Origin: Cucumis sativus
Lineage: Eukaryota > Streptophyta > Magnoliopsida > Cucurbitales > Cucurbitaceae
Direction: 5' to 3'
DNA: 64,000 nt
Assembly (NCBI RefSeq): GCF_000004075.3
Contig: NC_026658.2
Location: 3,348,001-3,412,000 of the forward strand
Positions 34,536-45,665 of this stretch are shown piece after piece (the stretch's first letter is position 1; each line of letters begins with the position of its first letter). The position numbers were made by a program, and so were the translations under genes. Below the pieces are notes generated by a model, which searched no databases, was not told the origin of the DNA, and worked only from the letters and a program-made list of their open reading frames with translations.

Positions 34536-35441
34536 ATGATGATGACACCAAAACGATTCAAGCTACTCCGAATCCCTTCCTTCCATTGTTGTCGTTCCAA
34601 CGACATCTCCGTCGTCCCCACTGACCCACCATCGCCACCGCCACCGCCTAAACCCCACCACTCCTCCTTGAGGCGCCACGTGTCCTCCGCCTTCCGAACT
34701 GCGGCTTGCGGCTGTAGATCATCCTCCACCAACTCCGACGACGACCAAATTTGCAAATCATCTCCAACTCTCCCAACGCACGTGCCACCTACGCCCCTCC
34801 TTCACTCATTCGACGACGGTTCGACTTTCCCGAAGCGACAACGACGCCGGAAAAACAAAAAGAAATCAAAATCCAAATCAACCACACTCACACGCCTCCG
34901 AACCAGCACCTCGTCGACGGAGAGCGGTTTATTCAGCAGCGAATCGTTCGATGAAATCGACGAACTAGAAGAAACCGAGACGCTAATTTCATCATCCAAA
35001 ACAATCTCCACTTCCGACGATGATAACGATTCTTCCTCTGAATTCAATCCTCAATTGGAAACCATACGGGAGAAACCAAACAAAATAAATTTAAGGAGAA
35101 AGAAGGAGAAAGAGAAACGACGTCGTAAACAGAAGAGGACAACGATCATCTCGCCATCGCCGGAAATCGAGTCGCCGGCGAGGCTTTCGGTGTTCCAGAG
35201 GCTGATTCCGTGCACGGTGGAGGGGAAAATCAGGGAGAGTTTTGCGGTGGTGAAGAAATCTGCAGATCCGTTTGAGGATTTCAAAAGGTCGATGATGGAG
35301 ATGATAATGGAGAAGGAGATGTTCGAGGAGAAGGATTTGGAGCAGCTTCTTCATTGTTTGTTGTCGTTGAATGATAGGGAACACCATGGGATTATTGTTG
35401 AAGCTTTCTCTGAGATTTGGCAGTCTCTGTTCTGTAACTGA
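34536..35441 (+). CDS. OVATE family protein (transcriptional repressor), intronless
   Basis: OVATE family proteins are plant-specific repressors that bind TALE homeodomain and TRM proteins and shape organs and fruit. The frame gives 301 aa. The C-terminal OVATE domain is clear at about 233-299: ESFAVVKKSADPFEDFKRSM, MEMIMEKEMFEEKDLEQLL, CLLSLND, HGIIVEAFSEIW. The N-terminus has MTPKRFKLLRIPSFHCCR and a CGCRSSSTNS segment as in family members, followed by a Lys/Arg-rich part (QRRRKNKKKSKSK) that could act as a nuclear signal, and low-complexity Ser/Glu segments. Three in-frame ATGs stand at the start; the first (34536) is used. A GA-rich tract precedes it and a CTT repeat lies in the 3' UTR. 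The family usually lacks introns, as here. Within the family it resembles the OFP6/7/8 type, but I cannot fix the member. Confidence 0.92.
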   Translation: MMMTPKRFKLLRIPSFHCCRSNDISVVPTDPPSPPPPPKPHHSSLRRHVSSAFRTAACGCRSSSTNSDDDQICKSSPTLPTHVPPTPLLHSFDDGSTFPKRQRRRKNKKKSKSKSTTLTRLRTSTSSTESGLFSSESFDEIDELEETETLISSSKTISTSDDDNDSSSEFNPQLETIREKPNKINLRRKKEKEKRRRKQKRTTIISPSPEIESPARLSVFQRLIPCTVEGKIRESFAVVKKSADPFEDFKRSMMEMIMEKEMFEEKDLEQLLHCLLSLNDREHHGIIVEAFSEIWQSLFCN

Positions 35442-36000
35442 TCGTTGTCAGATTGCACTCTCTGTTTTATTCCATTGTGAAAACAGAGTTGATCCTTCTT
35501 CTTCTTCTTCTTCTTAATGTCTCTCATCCTAATTAATGGTAATATCTTCAACATTATAACTTCAAATTGCTATAATTTTCTTTACAGTTTGTTCATACAA
35601 AGTATTTACTTTTTGTGTTGGAGAATGGAAATGTGATCAAGATATTATAAATCCGGTGACATGGTAATCCATCAAGAATAAAGAGCAAAATGAAAATAGG
35701 ATCATGAACATAAATTCCATGGAGATTAAAAAGTGTAGGGACATCATAGTTTTAGTATTAAAAATCAAGTCGAAAATATTTTATTACATTGAAATACAAA
35801 ATAGTTTCAAATTTCATTTTTGATAACTAGTTTTTAGTTTTAGTTGTTCAGAATATAAGTTGTCTAGCTAATTCTCTACCATATATTTTTTTTAGAACAT
35901 TGTTATCTACTTGGTTTGATTTAAAATTTGAAAACATCGGTGAGAAAAGAAAAGAAAAATAAAAAGACTTAAATAATAGCTAATTGGAAAGAAGAAAATA

Positions 36001-36210
36001 AAAAAGAGAGAAAAATTGAAATGGTCAAAAAGTGAAGAGACAAATTGCAAGTAAATATGATTTTGTTTCCTTGGATCTCACTTTGCATTATTAGAAATTT
36101 AGAATATTTGGCAAAATAAATCTTTCTTTAGACTATTATCTAATACTACGTCTATCATTGAATTGGAAAAATAAAATTCCCTACCTTTTAGTATGAACCC
36201 CACCTATTAG
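36001..36210. repeat. Copy B of a diverged direct duplication around the OVATE gene
   Basis: This segment is homologous to 32221-32460, in the same orientation and about 3.8 kb away. Similarity runs from the AATGGTCAAAAAGTGAA block to the ACCCCACCTATT block. The OVATE gene and the Helitron candidate lie between the copies. Confidence 0.75.
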
Positions 36211-37145
36211 TACGTATCAATTCCCAAACCCAAACAATTGTTTCTTGTTGTAAAAATGTTCCACAAAATATAGAAGAAATATAATATTAAAATAAAACAA
36301 ATAAATTATATAAAAAAAACTTAAAATTTCAAATTTCAAATTTATCCGCTATCTCAAAATTTTATGTATTTATTTTTAACATGGAGCTTGTAAATCCACC
36401 AAATGTCATTGTTTAAACCTAATTTGACAAGCATAAGGTGAATTACATGAAGACTAAGTATAATTGATAATGAGCATCTATTTTACTAATATTTGTAATA
36501 TTTGTTTACTTGAGGATTGTTATGATAATTTTTCTTGCTAAATTAGTATATAAAATTAAAAATAAGGGGTTGGATAATTCAGAAGAAAATTAGAACGACT
36601 ATATCACATAAAATGTTCCAAACGTTAATCAATCTCAAATTAGTAGTCAAAAGTATGATTCGGTCGTCCAAATATATTGAGTGTAATAATGATTTTGTAA
36701 GAATATTTGTGTCAATGCTTCTTTAAAAAATAAAAGAAAACGAGATCGATAAAATATATATGTTAGCTATACTTGATCCATTGTTAAATAAATATTTCGT
36801 CGATCATAATAGTTGAAACATTTGTTAAAAATAGACGTATTTGAAATATATGATTTATGTATTGAATTAATGTTAGTGTTATAACATTATATTCTTATTT
36901 GGATTAACATAAAAATTATAATTTCACAATCGAATTAATTTAGTGTTTAAATTAAGATTTCATTTTTAAAAAGTTCACATAAATGTTAAAATTTAAAAAC
37001 TGAAATTGGAATAAGAGGAGTGGCATTTTCGAAATTACATGGGGTTTTCAATGAAAACCCTTTTCTTCAACACAAACTCAGCTTTTTTCATCAGAACATC
37101 CCTCTTCTTCCGTTCGCAGAATCCAACTCCTACAACTATATTTCT

Positions 37146-37168
37146 GCGGCGGCGGCGGCGGCGGCGGG
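37146..37168 (+). repeat. (GCG)7 trinucleotide run in the uS2 leader
   Basis: Seven GCG units followed by GGG stand about 170 bp before the uS2 start codon, in very AT-rich surroundings. They appear to be the end of an untranslated leader exon, directly before a GT donor. Confidence 0.8.
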
Positions 37169-37339
37169 GTGCGCTCTCTTGAACACATATTCCGTCAGCT
37201 TTTCACTATTGACCCATGTTTTTTTTTTTCTCTATATATTTATTTTTTAGAATTTTGTTCGTCTCTATTGAGATAGCTCGATGTAAGTATAGATATTGTA
37301 TCAACCCTGATGTAAACCATGATTCACAGAGGTTTGGCA

Positions 37340-39119
<1,780 letters not shown>

Positions 39120-41481
39120 CAAGGGAAGCTTTCCCTCTTACCCGCAATTTTGATTCATAGTTATGAGTTTCGCTTGTTCATGTAGCAGTGCCAGCAGAAG
39201 TAGGCTTAAACACTCAGTCTGTAAACCAAAGATGTAGTACCACCCTTTTTTTTTTCTTTCTCAAGACTGATTTACGTTTTCTTTCTTCTAGTCCAGTTTT
39301 AGGTTTTAAGATTGGACGTTTTTTTTACCTTCAACGTGGGTATTTTAGTTTGGTACAATTTTTTATGAGAAACAAAAAATAGCTCCAACTGTACCAAGAC
39401 GAAATACTTTGTTCTACTGATGGAATTATGTACCATTATTGTGTTTGTAGCGGAGAATCTGTTGCCCTTATTTCACCTCAATCTGTTGCCGCGACCATTT
39501 TTTCTATTGGCTGGAATTGTATTCCTCGGAGAATGTTATATGAGATAATTGTCTTGTTGACTCAAAATTGAAGTCCAAAACGAAGGTTTGCATTTTCTTG
39601 AACTTTTTTTTTTTTTTTTCATTATCGACCAAAATTACTGAAATGATCTTATCGTGCCCAGTTTGCTAGACTCTTAACTCTTGGTTTCAACTCACAATTT
39701 TTGTTATTTGGTTTCTTTTAATGAAAAGAGTGAGACAAGAGCATAGAGCGAGAGCAAGAATAAATGGTAAGAGCAAATAGAAAGAGTTGAGTGGAAAATC
39801 CTAAACCTTGAAAGAGCCGAGACCAAAAATTTCAACTTGCATGCACAATGTTTTATATCGGTAATTTATGTTGAGATAATTTAAGCTAAACGTCAAACAT
39901 ACTTTTAAGAAATTGGATTATATTTCATTTGGACCTTTTCAAATATGTGTCTATCCATACAAAAAAAAAAATGGTTGACTGAAAACTTGGAATTCATGTT
40001 TAGATAAATTCAAGGATGTTAGAAGAACCGAGAAAGAAAATGTAATAGCCCATAGCATTAAGAGGCTCTCTCTTCATATTATTTGGAGCTAGAAAAAGTT
40101 TGGGCTATGATATATATCATTCACCACAATGTAAAAAAATTTAGAACTCTTCTTTGAAGAACTATAATAGGTTTCAAAAGGATTTTCAATGAGTGCATCC
40201 ATTTCTATTAAAATATTATTTGGGACACTTGCAAAAATGATAAAATAAGTTATAATAATTAAATTCATAGCACACACTTTATTATTTGTAAAAATGGAAA
40301 AAACAAAGTCCAACTCACGTATCAAGAGGTAAAATATCACAAATTTACTAATATACATATCTTATATACGTCTAATACACATTTTGATACACCTGATACT
40401 TTTTTATACATCCAATACATTTGATTGATGCGCCTGATACTTTTTGATACACACCTAAAACATTATTAATATATGTTTGATACACCTTATACACTGCGGA
40501 TACATTTAGTATTCTTATCTTATACAATTGATTGATCAAATGCACTTGACATACACTTGGAAACTTGATTCATATACTTAATGATTCACTTTACTGATAT
40601 GCTTTGACAATATATTGTTGATATACTTGATAATGATACACTGAGTTACATCATTCATAAATTTAATAATACTCTAATCAACTCCATAAAATTTGAAAAA
40701 ATAAAAATTACGTAGTAAGTATATTAACCAATACATATAATATAAGTATATCACAAATAAAGTAAAAAAAGAAATCATAAATAAAGTTAAATTACTAGTA
40801 TATTAAAAAGAGGAAGATAAATAAGTTATAAATTACTAGCGCATTCAAAAGAGAAAGATATTTAGTTATAAATTACTAGCGCATTAAAAAGAGAAAGATA
40901 AATAAATAAGTGATTGAAAGGTAGTTTAGGAATAATAACAAATTTAAGATTAAGTAAATTTTTTACCATATTTACAAAATTCTAAAACAATGTGTTATTT
41001 ATATCATATTCTTAAAATGCTATACTCCACTTTTCCATATTATTTTACTTTTTATACAAAAATTTAATTTCAAGTTATAGTAAAATTTTCAATCTCAATC
41101 AATTTAATTTAAGCATATCAACATCAATCAATATTACTGATGGATAAAATCTGAAAATTTTTCGATAGTAAATATTTGATTAAATTTACTATTTCCGATG
41201 ATTCTAAAAAAATTCATATGTCATTTTTTTTTGTAATGAGTATTATTATTATTTGACTAAATTCGATAAAAATTAACCTCTAATTTAATCGTGTGTTAAA
41301 AGTAAAAAGACAAAATTTAAAGGTTTGGAAGTAACTAAATGAACCTGTGTGTGATATTATTTAGCAAAAGCAGTCTTTAGAAGTCAACATCTGAGAATCA
41401 ATCTCACACGGTTCAAAAACAAAAAGAAGACAATCTCCGTAGTCTCTTCCGGCAAGAGAAGAAGTTGTGGAAAGTGAAACG
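39120..41481. other. Intergenic region between uS2 and the TMEM97-like gene, with minisatellites
   Basis: The first few hundred bases are the uS2 3' UTR. A tract at about 40355-40640 is dense in GATAC/TACAC words. A three-copy 40-bp repeat lies at 40785-40903. No gene is visible. The right end should contain the TMEM97-like promoter. Confidence 0.45.
40785..40903. repeat. Three-copy 40-bp minisatellite
   Basis: The unit runs AGTTATAAATTACTAGCGCA followed by TT(A/C)AAAAGAGAAAGATA. Copies begin at 40785, 40824 and 40864. Copies 2 and 3 are nearly identical, and copy 1 is the most diverged. Confidence 0.85.
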
Positions 41482-42072
41482 ATGGGGGCTGTTCTCAAGC
41501 TCTTCGACTCAGTTCTATTTGTGTTCTTCCTTGTACATGCATTGGCACCTCCTCTCATCAGCGCCCAGTTATTACTCCCTCAAACCCTTTTCCCCAATAT
41601 TTTCATTCATTTAAAAAATAAATACATTACCCACTCTGGAGATTATCTGATGGCCGATCTCCCTCCCTTTTTCGTCGGCTTGCTTTGGCTCGAGCTTCTT
41701 CTTCAATGGCCACTCACGCTTCTCAACCTCTACGCCATCCCCACTTCGAAGTCATGGCTGCACACAACCTGTTTGATCTATGGCGTCTCCCTCTTCTCTG
41801 CTATGGTATCTTACTTTTCCTTGTCATTGTTTTCCAATTCTACTTCTTTGAAAATGGAAGAGTAAGCTTTACACTTTCCTTCTTCTCAGGCTGCTATAGC
41901 TGCTGAATTGATTGGTTCACAGAGAGCATCTGGTATACTGTTGACTATATATTTCCCTTTTTTGGCGGTGGGAGTTCTCGCCATGCTTCGTGGGTTGCTG
42001 CCGCGTTGCAACAAGGCTACAACCACCGGCCACGGTGCTGGACCATCAATTGCTACAAAGAAAAAGGCTTGA
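41482..42072 (+). CDS. TMEM97/sigma-2 receptor-like EXPERA-domain membrane protein, complete
   Basis: The EXPERA family (TMEM97, emopamil-binding protein, TM6SF2) comprises four-helix ER membrane proteins tied to sterol handling. Exons 41482-41805 and 41890-42072 give 168 aa in frame. Four hydrophobic segments are visible: about 7-29 (VLFVFFLVHALAPPLI), 62-85 (FFVGLLWLELLLQWPLTLL), 93-117 (TTCLIYGVSLFSAM) and 125-147 (LTIYFPFLAVGVLAMLRGLL). A conserved aspartate (GDYLMADLPPFF) precedes the second segment, and the acidic residue in WLELLLQWP lies where the family binds ligand. The C-terminus KKKA fits a KKxx ER-retrieval signal. Plant members are uncharacterised single-domain proteins similar to At2g32380. 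The gene is tail-to-tail with the PPR gene, 508 bp away. Confidence 0.9.
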
Positions 42073-42580
42073 AGATTTCTCTAATCTTGACTCCATTTCA
42101 TTTTACTTTCTGTACTTTGAAAGCATGATTGATATACTGCTTCTTTTCTCAACACATCCATCCATCACTAAACATCAGTTTACCAAGTCTACAATGGTAT
42201 TTTTAGTCGGATATACTTACTGTTGCATAAAGTATCTTTTTGACAAATATAAGGGCAGAGTTTGGATATTGAAAATCAGAAAACGTGACTACATATTGAA
42301 TAAGATACTTCTGAAATCGAATTTAGAGAGATACTGAAAGAAGAAAGGCTCAAAATCTATTAGAATAAAACTTGGTGCTTTTCAAACTCTATAGTTCCTC
42401 AAGTCCCACATGACTGCTCATAATTTAAACTTCCAATGCCGAGGCATAACAACAATTGTTCGCCATCTGCTGCTTTCAAAACAGAACTTATTCAATTGGG
42501 GACCAAAAGAAAAAAGCAGTAAATACAGATACAGAGAAGAAAGCATCAAACACGACAATAACAAAAGCTGAATTTAACAC
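42073..42580. other. Convergent intergenic spacer
   Basis: This spacer holds the 3' ends of the TMEM97-like gene (+) and the PPR gene (-). It is AT-rich and shows no other gene; the open frame crossing it is low in coding character. Confidence 0.5.
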
Positions 42581-43825
42581 TCATGTTCTAGTTTCATCAT
42601 CATCCTTAGAAGAAACATCATCACCAGCGGAAGCCAAACCAACCCCTTCCTCAACTTCTCTCCAAGCCTTCAAAGTATCAGGAGGGAATTTCTTCCTTAT
42701 AGTCCTGATTAAACCTTTGGCTTCTCTCATCATCTTCTTCTCCACTAGCCCCTCCACCAAATACTTCAGCGTGTTAAAATCAGGAATCTTATTCATCTTC
42801 ACACTCTCCTTAAAAACCTTGTACCCTTTCTCATACTCCCCATTTCTACAAAGGTGATAAATAAGTGTCCTAAAAGTTGCAGCATTCTTATTACACCCAT
42901 TTATCTCCATATCGTTATACACCTTCTTTGCTTCATCAAACATCCCATTCTTACAATAACAAGTCATTAAGTAATTATAACTAATTGCATCGGGTTTCAA
43001 ACCTGAATTAGCCATTTCCTCGATTAAAGCTTGTACATGCTCTGGCTTGCCACCATGTTCGTGCATCAATCTAACATTATAGGCTCCAACATCAAGTTCA
43101 CACCCTTTTGATATCATCGTCTCCCATATTTTCTCTGCCTCTGCGCTGTCACCCTTCTTGTACAGAGCATTTAATATGGTTGTGAATGTCACAGCATTTA
43201 CCTCCACGCCATTTTCCTCCATTTCTCGTACAATCTCCATGGCTTTCTCAGGAGAACCCGCGTCGCAATAGGATTTAACCAGGATACCGTACGAGAACTT
43301 ATTGGGAGAGAAATTATATCTCTTGGGCATTTCGTCGAACAGTTGGGGAACCTTGTCGAATTGCTTCGAATTGTTACAAGCAGTTAACAGGGCATTAAAT
43401 GATAGTGCGGATCGTGGAGTTCCTAAATCACCCATTTGATTATAAGTCCTCATAGCGTGCTCGAACATACCAACTCGACCGTAGGATCGAATCAGGGTGG
43501 ACAAAAAAGGTTCCTGAGTGATCTTCGGGTCGTTTTTATGGGACTCGATTAGGGATTCGATGTCCTTGAATCGACGGGCCTTAGCAAGGCGGCGGATGGT
43601 TATTTCTTGAGCGTAACGAGAAGTGACAGGAGAGGTGTAGTGACTAGAAACAGAAGAGTAAATTTCTACGGCTTTATCTGGATCATACTCGGTTCTAAGT
43701 TTAGACTTCGCTCTTGAGATGGATAATGAAGAAGAGGACGTCGTCGCCGTGGCATTGGTGGCGGCGGCGGCGGCTGCCGTAGATAGTCGACGTATGTGGT
43801 GGCGGGTGGAGATGGAGAAGGACAT
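42581..43825 (-). CDS. P-class pentatricopeptide repeat protein, probably mitochondrial, intronless
   Basis: P-class PPR proteins bind organellar RNA, and some short ones are built into the plant mitoribosome. The single exon gives 414 aa. The N-terminus MSFSISTRHHIRRLSTAAAA is rich in Ser, Ala and Arg and lacks acids, as in mitochondrial presequences. An Ala/Thr low-complexity run follows. From about residue 100 to 370 at least six 35-residue PPR units can be read, for example SFNALLTACNNSKQFDKV, FSYGILVKSYCDAGSPEKA, TFTTILNALYKKGDSAEA, SYNYLMTCYCKNGMFDEA and TFRTLIYHLCRNGEYEKG. No E, DYW or SMR extension is present; the tail is acidic (SSKDDDETRT). The overall build resembles At4g36680/At2g18520-type proteins, but that match is from memory. 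It is divergent from the U2 gene, with 345 bp between starts. Confidence 0.92.
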   Translation of the reverse strand: MSFSISTRHHIRRLSTAAAAAATNATATTSSSSLSISRAKSKLRTEYDPDKAVEIYSSVSSHYTSPVTSRYAQEITIRRLAKARRFKDIESLIESHKNDPKITQEPFLSTLIRSYGRVGMFEHAMRTYNQMGDLGTPRSALSFNALLTACNNSKQFDKVPQLFDEMPKRYNFSPNKFSYGILVKSYCDAGSPEKAMEIVREMEENGVEVNAVTFTTILNALYKKGDSAEAEKIWETMISKGCELDVGAYNVRLMHEHGGKPEHVQALIEEMANSGLKPDAISYNYLMTCYCKNGMFDEAKKVYNDMEINGCNKNAATFRTLIYHLCRNGEYEKGYKVFKESVKMNKIPDFNTLKYLVEGLVEKKMMREAKGLIRTIRKKFPPDTLKAWREVEEGVGLASAGDDVSSKDDDETRT

Positions 43826-44093
43826 TTCTAGGGTTTTAAGGTCTGTCTATTGAAGTAAAAACCTTTCGTTTGTATTTATAACAAAAATGCTTTAGGTTTT
43901 TTCGTTTTATACAACATCCCATTTTCACATCATAACTACAAAATTTTATCTTCAATAACTTTAGACCTCAATAGCTCACTTCTTTGTTTATAAGTTAAAA
44001 TTTGTATTTCACACTCCAAAATGCTAAGAAAAGTATGGAAGATGGAACAATCATCACTACCTAAAATATGAAAGAATAAGGAGATCTAGGAAA

Positions 44094-44104
44094 TTCCCAC
44101 ATCG
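44094..44104 (+). promoter_or_regulatory. Upstream sequence element (USE) of the U2 snRNA gene
   Basis: TTCCCACATCG matches the plant snRNA USE consensus RTCCCACATCG at all but the first base. It lies 77 bp before the U2 start. It is the main promoter element recognised by the plant snRNA transcription complex. Confidence 0.85.
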
Positions 44105-44137
44105 GTTGGAGGTGAAACAAATGAAAGCAAGATGAAG

Positions 44138-44145
44138 TATAAAAG
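44138..44145 (+). promoter_or_regulatory. TATA box of the U2 snRNA gene
   Basis: TATAAAAG starts 33 bp upstream of the U2 5' end and 33 bp after the end of the USE. In plants this wider USE-TATA spacing is the signature of RNA polymerase II snRNA genes; the Pol III type (U6) has about 10 bp less. Confidence 0.85.
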
Positions 44146-44170
44146 CAAAGGCATGGGGACTTCCCAATTC

Positions 44171-44366
44171 ATACCTTTCTCGGCCTTTTGGCTAAGATCA
44201 AGTGTAGTATCTGTTCTTATCAGTTTAATATCTGATACGTGGGCCATCGGCTCACATGATATTAAATTAATTTTTAAAGGGGGAGAGCTCACCACGGTAG
44301 CTTGCTACTGGGGCTCTCGAGTGTCGCCCAAGCGTTGCACTACAGCTCGGGCTTGGCGCACCCCTC
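44171..44366 (+). ncRNA. U2: U2 spliceosomal snRNA
   Basis: U2 pairs with the intron branch point and with U6 in the spliceosome. The 5' end ATACCTTTCTCGGCCTTTTG is the conserved U2 start. The branch-point recognition sequence GTAGTA lies at 44204-44209, the stem IIa/b region follows (CTTATCAGTTTAATATCTGA), and an Sm site AATTTTTA lies at 44269-44276. The 3' part folds into the stem-loops III and IV (GAGCTC...GAGCTC-like pairing, GCCCAAGC...GCTTGGGC-like pairing), ending near CGCACCCCTC, which gives about 196 nt, the usual plant length. A sequence AGTGATTAA shortly downstream is an imperfect match to the plant snRNA 3'-box AGTNNAA. All functional sites look intact, so this is probably an active gene copy and not one of the many U2 pseudogenes. 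Confidence 0.95.
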
Positions 44367-44374
44367 TAATATTA

Positions 44375-45665
44375 GTGATTAAATTTTTATTTTCCTGTCG
44401 GCTGAACGTTTGTTATTGCTTCTGTTCCTTATTGGTTAGGGAACAGTTTGGGTTTGACATTTGTAATTTGTATCTTCCACATGTAGCCAAGTTTACCGTT
44501 TTAATTATGTGATGCAATTATTACTTGTATATTCTTTATCTGTTACACTTAACAGACGTAGAAATATCAGTCGAGTTCGAGTTTGCAAGAGAATGGTTTC
44601 TGTGAAGAAGTCAAGTATCATCTATCTCTAAACTTAGAAATAACTTAAAATCCTCCAACCTTGTGCTCCAAATTGTTAGATATTTGCACAAATTTTTACA
44701 CTGCATTATGGTTTTGAAATAACTTCGATTGAATTTTTGTTACTGAGTGAGAAACATGAGGTAGAACTAAGCATTCTTCTTTGAATGTGAATTGTAAAGT
44801 AAGTTCACATATTTTTGTGAACTGTAAAGTAATTTTACAAAGTTTAGTCAGATTATTTATTTTTTAAATATATTATTTATTAACTAAAATACATGAGACA
44901 GATGTTGAAGGGGTCTCCACTCCACAGTTGAGGTAAGGAAAGCGAAGAAGCTTTGAAACCCTCACGCATGGTGTCCTACCCCCGGAGTCAAGACGCAAAG
45001 CGACGACATTAACATCGTTATGACTAGTAATAAACTGAAATTTAATAACTAAAAAACGATGTCCACTAAAAGAAATAAGAGCATCCTCAATTTTGTTCAT
45101 AAAAGACACCAACAAAAAAGAAAAAAGAAGGAAATTTTTTAAAAAGGGTCCGAAGATCTTGGTTCATTGCCAAAATTGTGCACTGTAGCATTACACTGTT
45201 TCTTGCTGCATCTTATTGACATAGCAAGGATAAAATTGCCTAATATAAGAGGGCTAATATTTACCTGTCTGTACATTTCAAAATTTGTATTTTGCAAAAT
45301 GATATTAAAGAGTGTTGCGTCTGCCAAAGCATTTTCCACTAAGCTTCCCTGCGCTGGAATATGGTACCTGATGATAAAAGACAGTAGAGTAATACATGAA
45401 GTCAAAATTTAGCTGTGGGAGGCCACTGGAAATCACATTCCATTTATCTGTAAAATGCTTTGTTTATCAATCAGAGCTAAAATGAGAAAAAAAAGGTTTT
45501 TTTTTCCTCTCTCTCTCACCCCTTCTTAAGATGAAGAGATGCTTTGTGTAATTTGATACACTTTCAAGAGTAGAAAGTTGTACAACAGAGTGAGAAGATC
45601 TGGTTGCTTGCTTTTCTTTGAACCTCCTCTTTAATTGTGCTCGGAATGATGTTCCAAGAACCTAA
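44375..45665. other. Region between U2 and the RPC5 stop codon, with exon-like segment
   Basis: The right part is the probable RPC5 3' UTR (transcribed leftward). A 103-nt segment at 45265-45367 has a good acceptor and donor on the minus strand and an open frame, but no place in the RPC5 protein. At about 44890-45030 a less AT-rich patch is open on the minus strand with no recognisable domain. An inverted arrangement of GTGAACTGTAAAGTAA words lies near 44785-44840. Confidence 0.4.

Larger units (their letters stand above)
35442..37339. other. Downstream DNA of the OVATE gene and leader of the uS2 gene
   Basis: The left part holds the OVATE 3' UTR with a (CTT)n tract (about 35491-35515). A diverged duplicate of 32221-32460 lies at 36001-36210. 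No gene is visible up to about 37000. The right end is the probable promoter and leader of the uS2 gene: a leader exon ending in a (GCG)7 run, donor GGG/GTGCGC near 37168, and acceptor TTCACAG at 37329, leaving a leader intron of about 160 nt before the ATG at 37340. Confidence 0.45.

Noticed and set aside
34529-35387. Antisense frames across the OVATE gene
   Set aside because: They lie inside a clear OVATE coding sequence and have no domains of their own.
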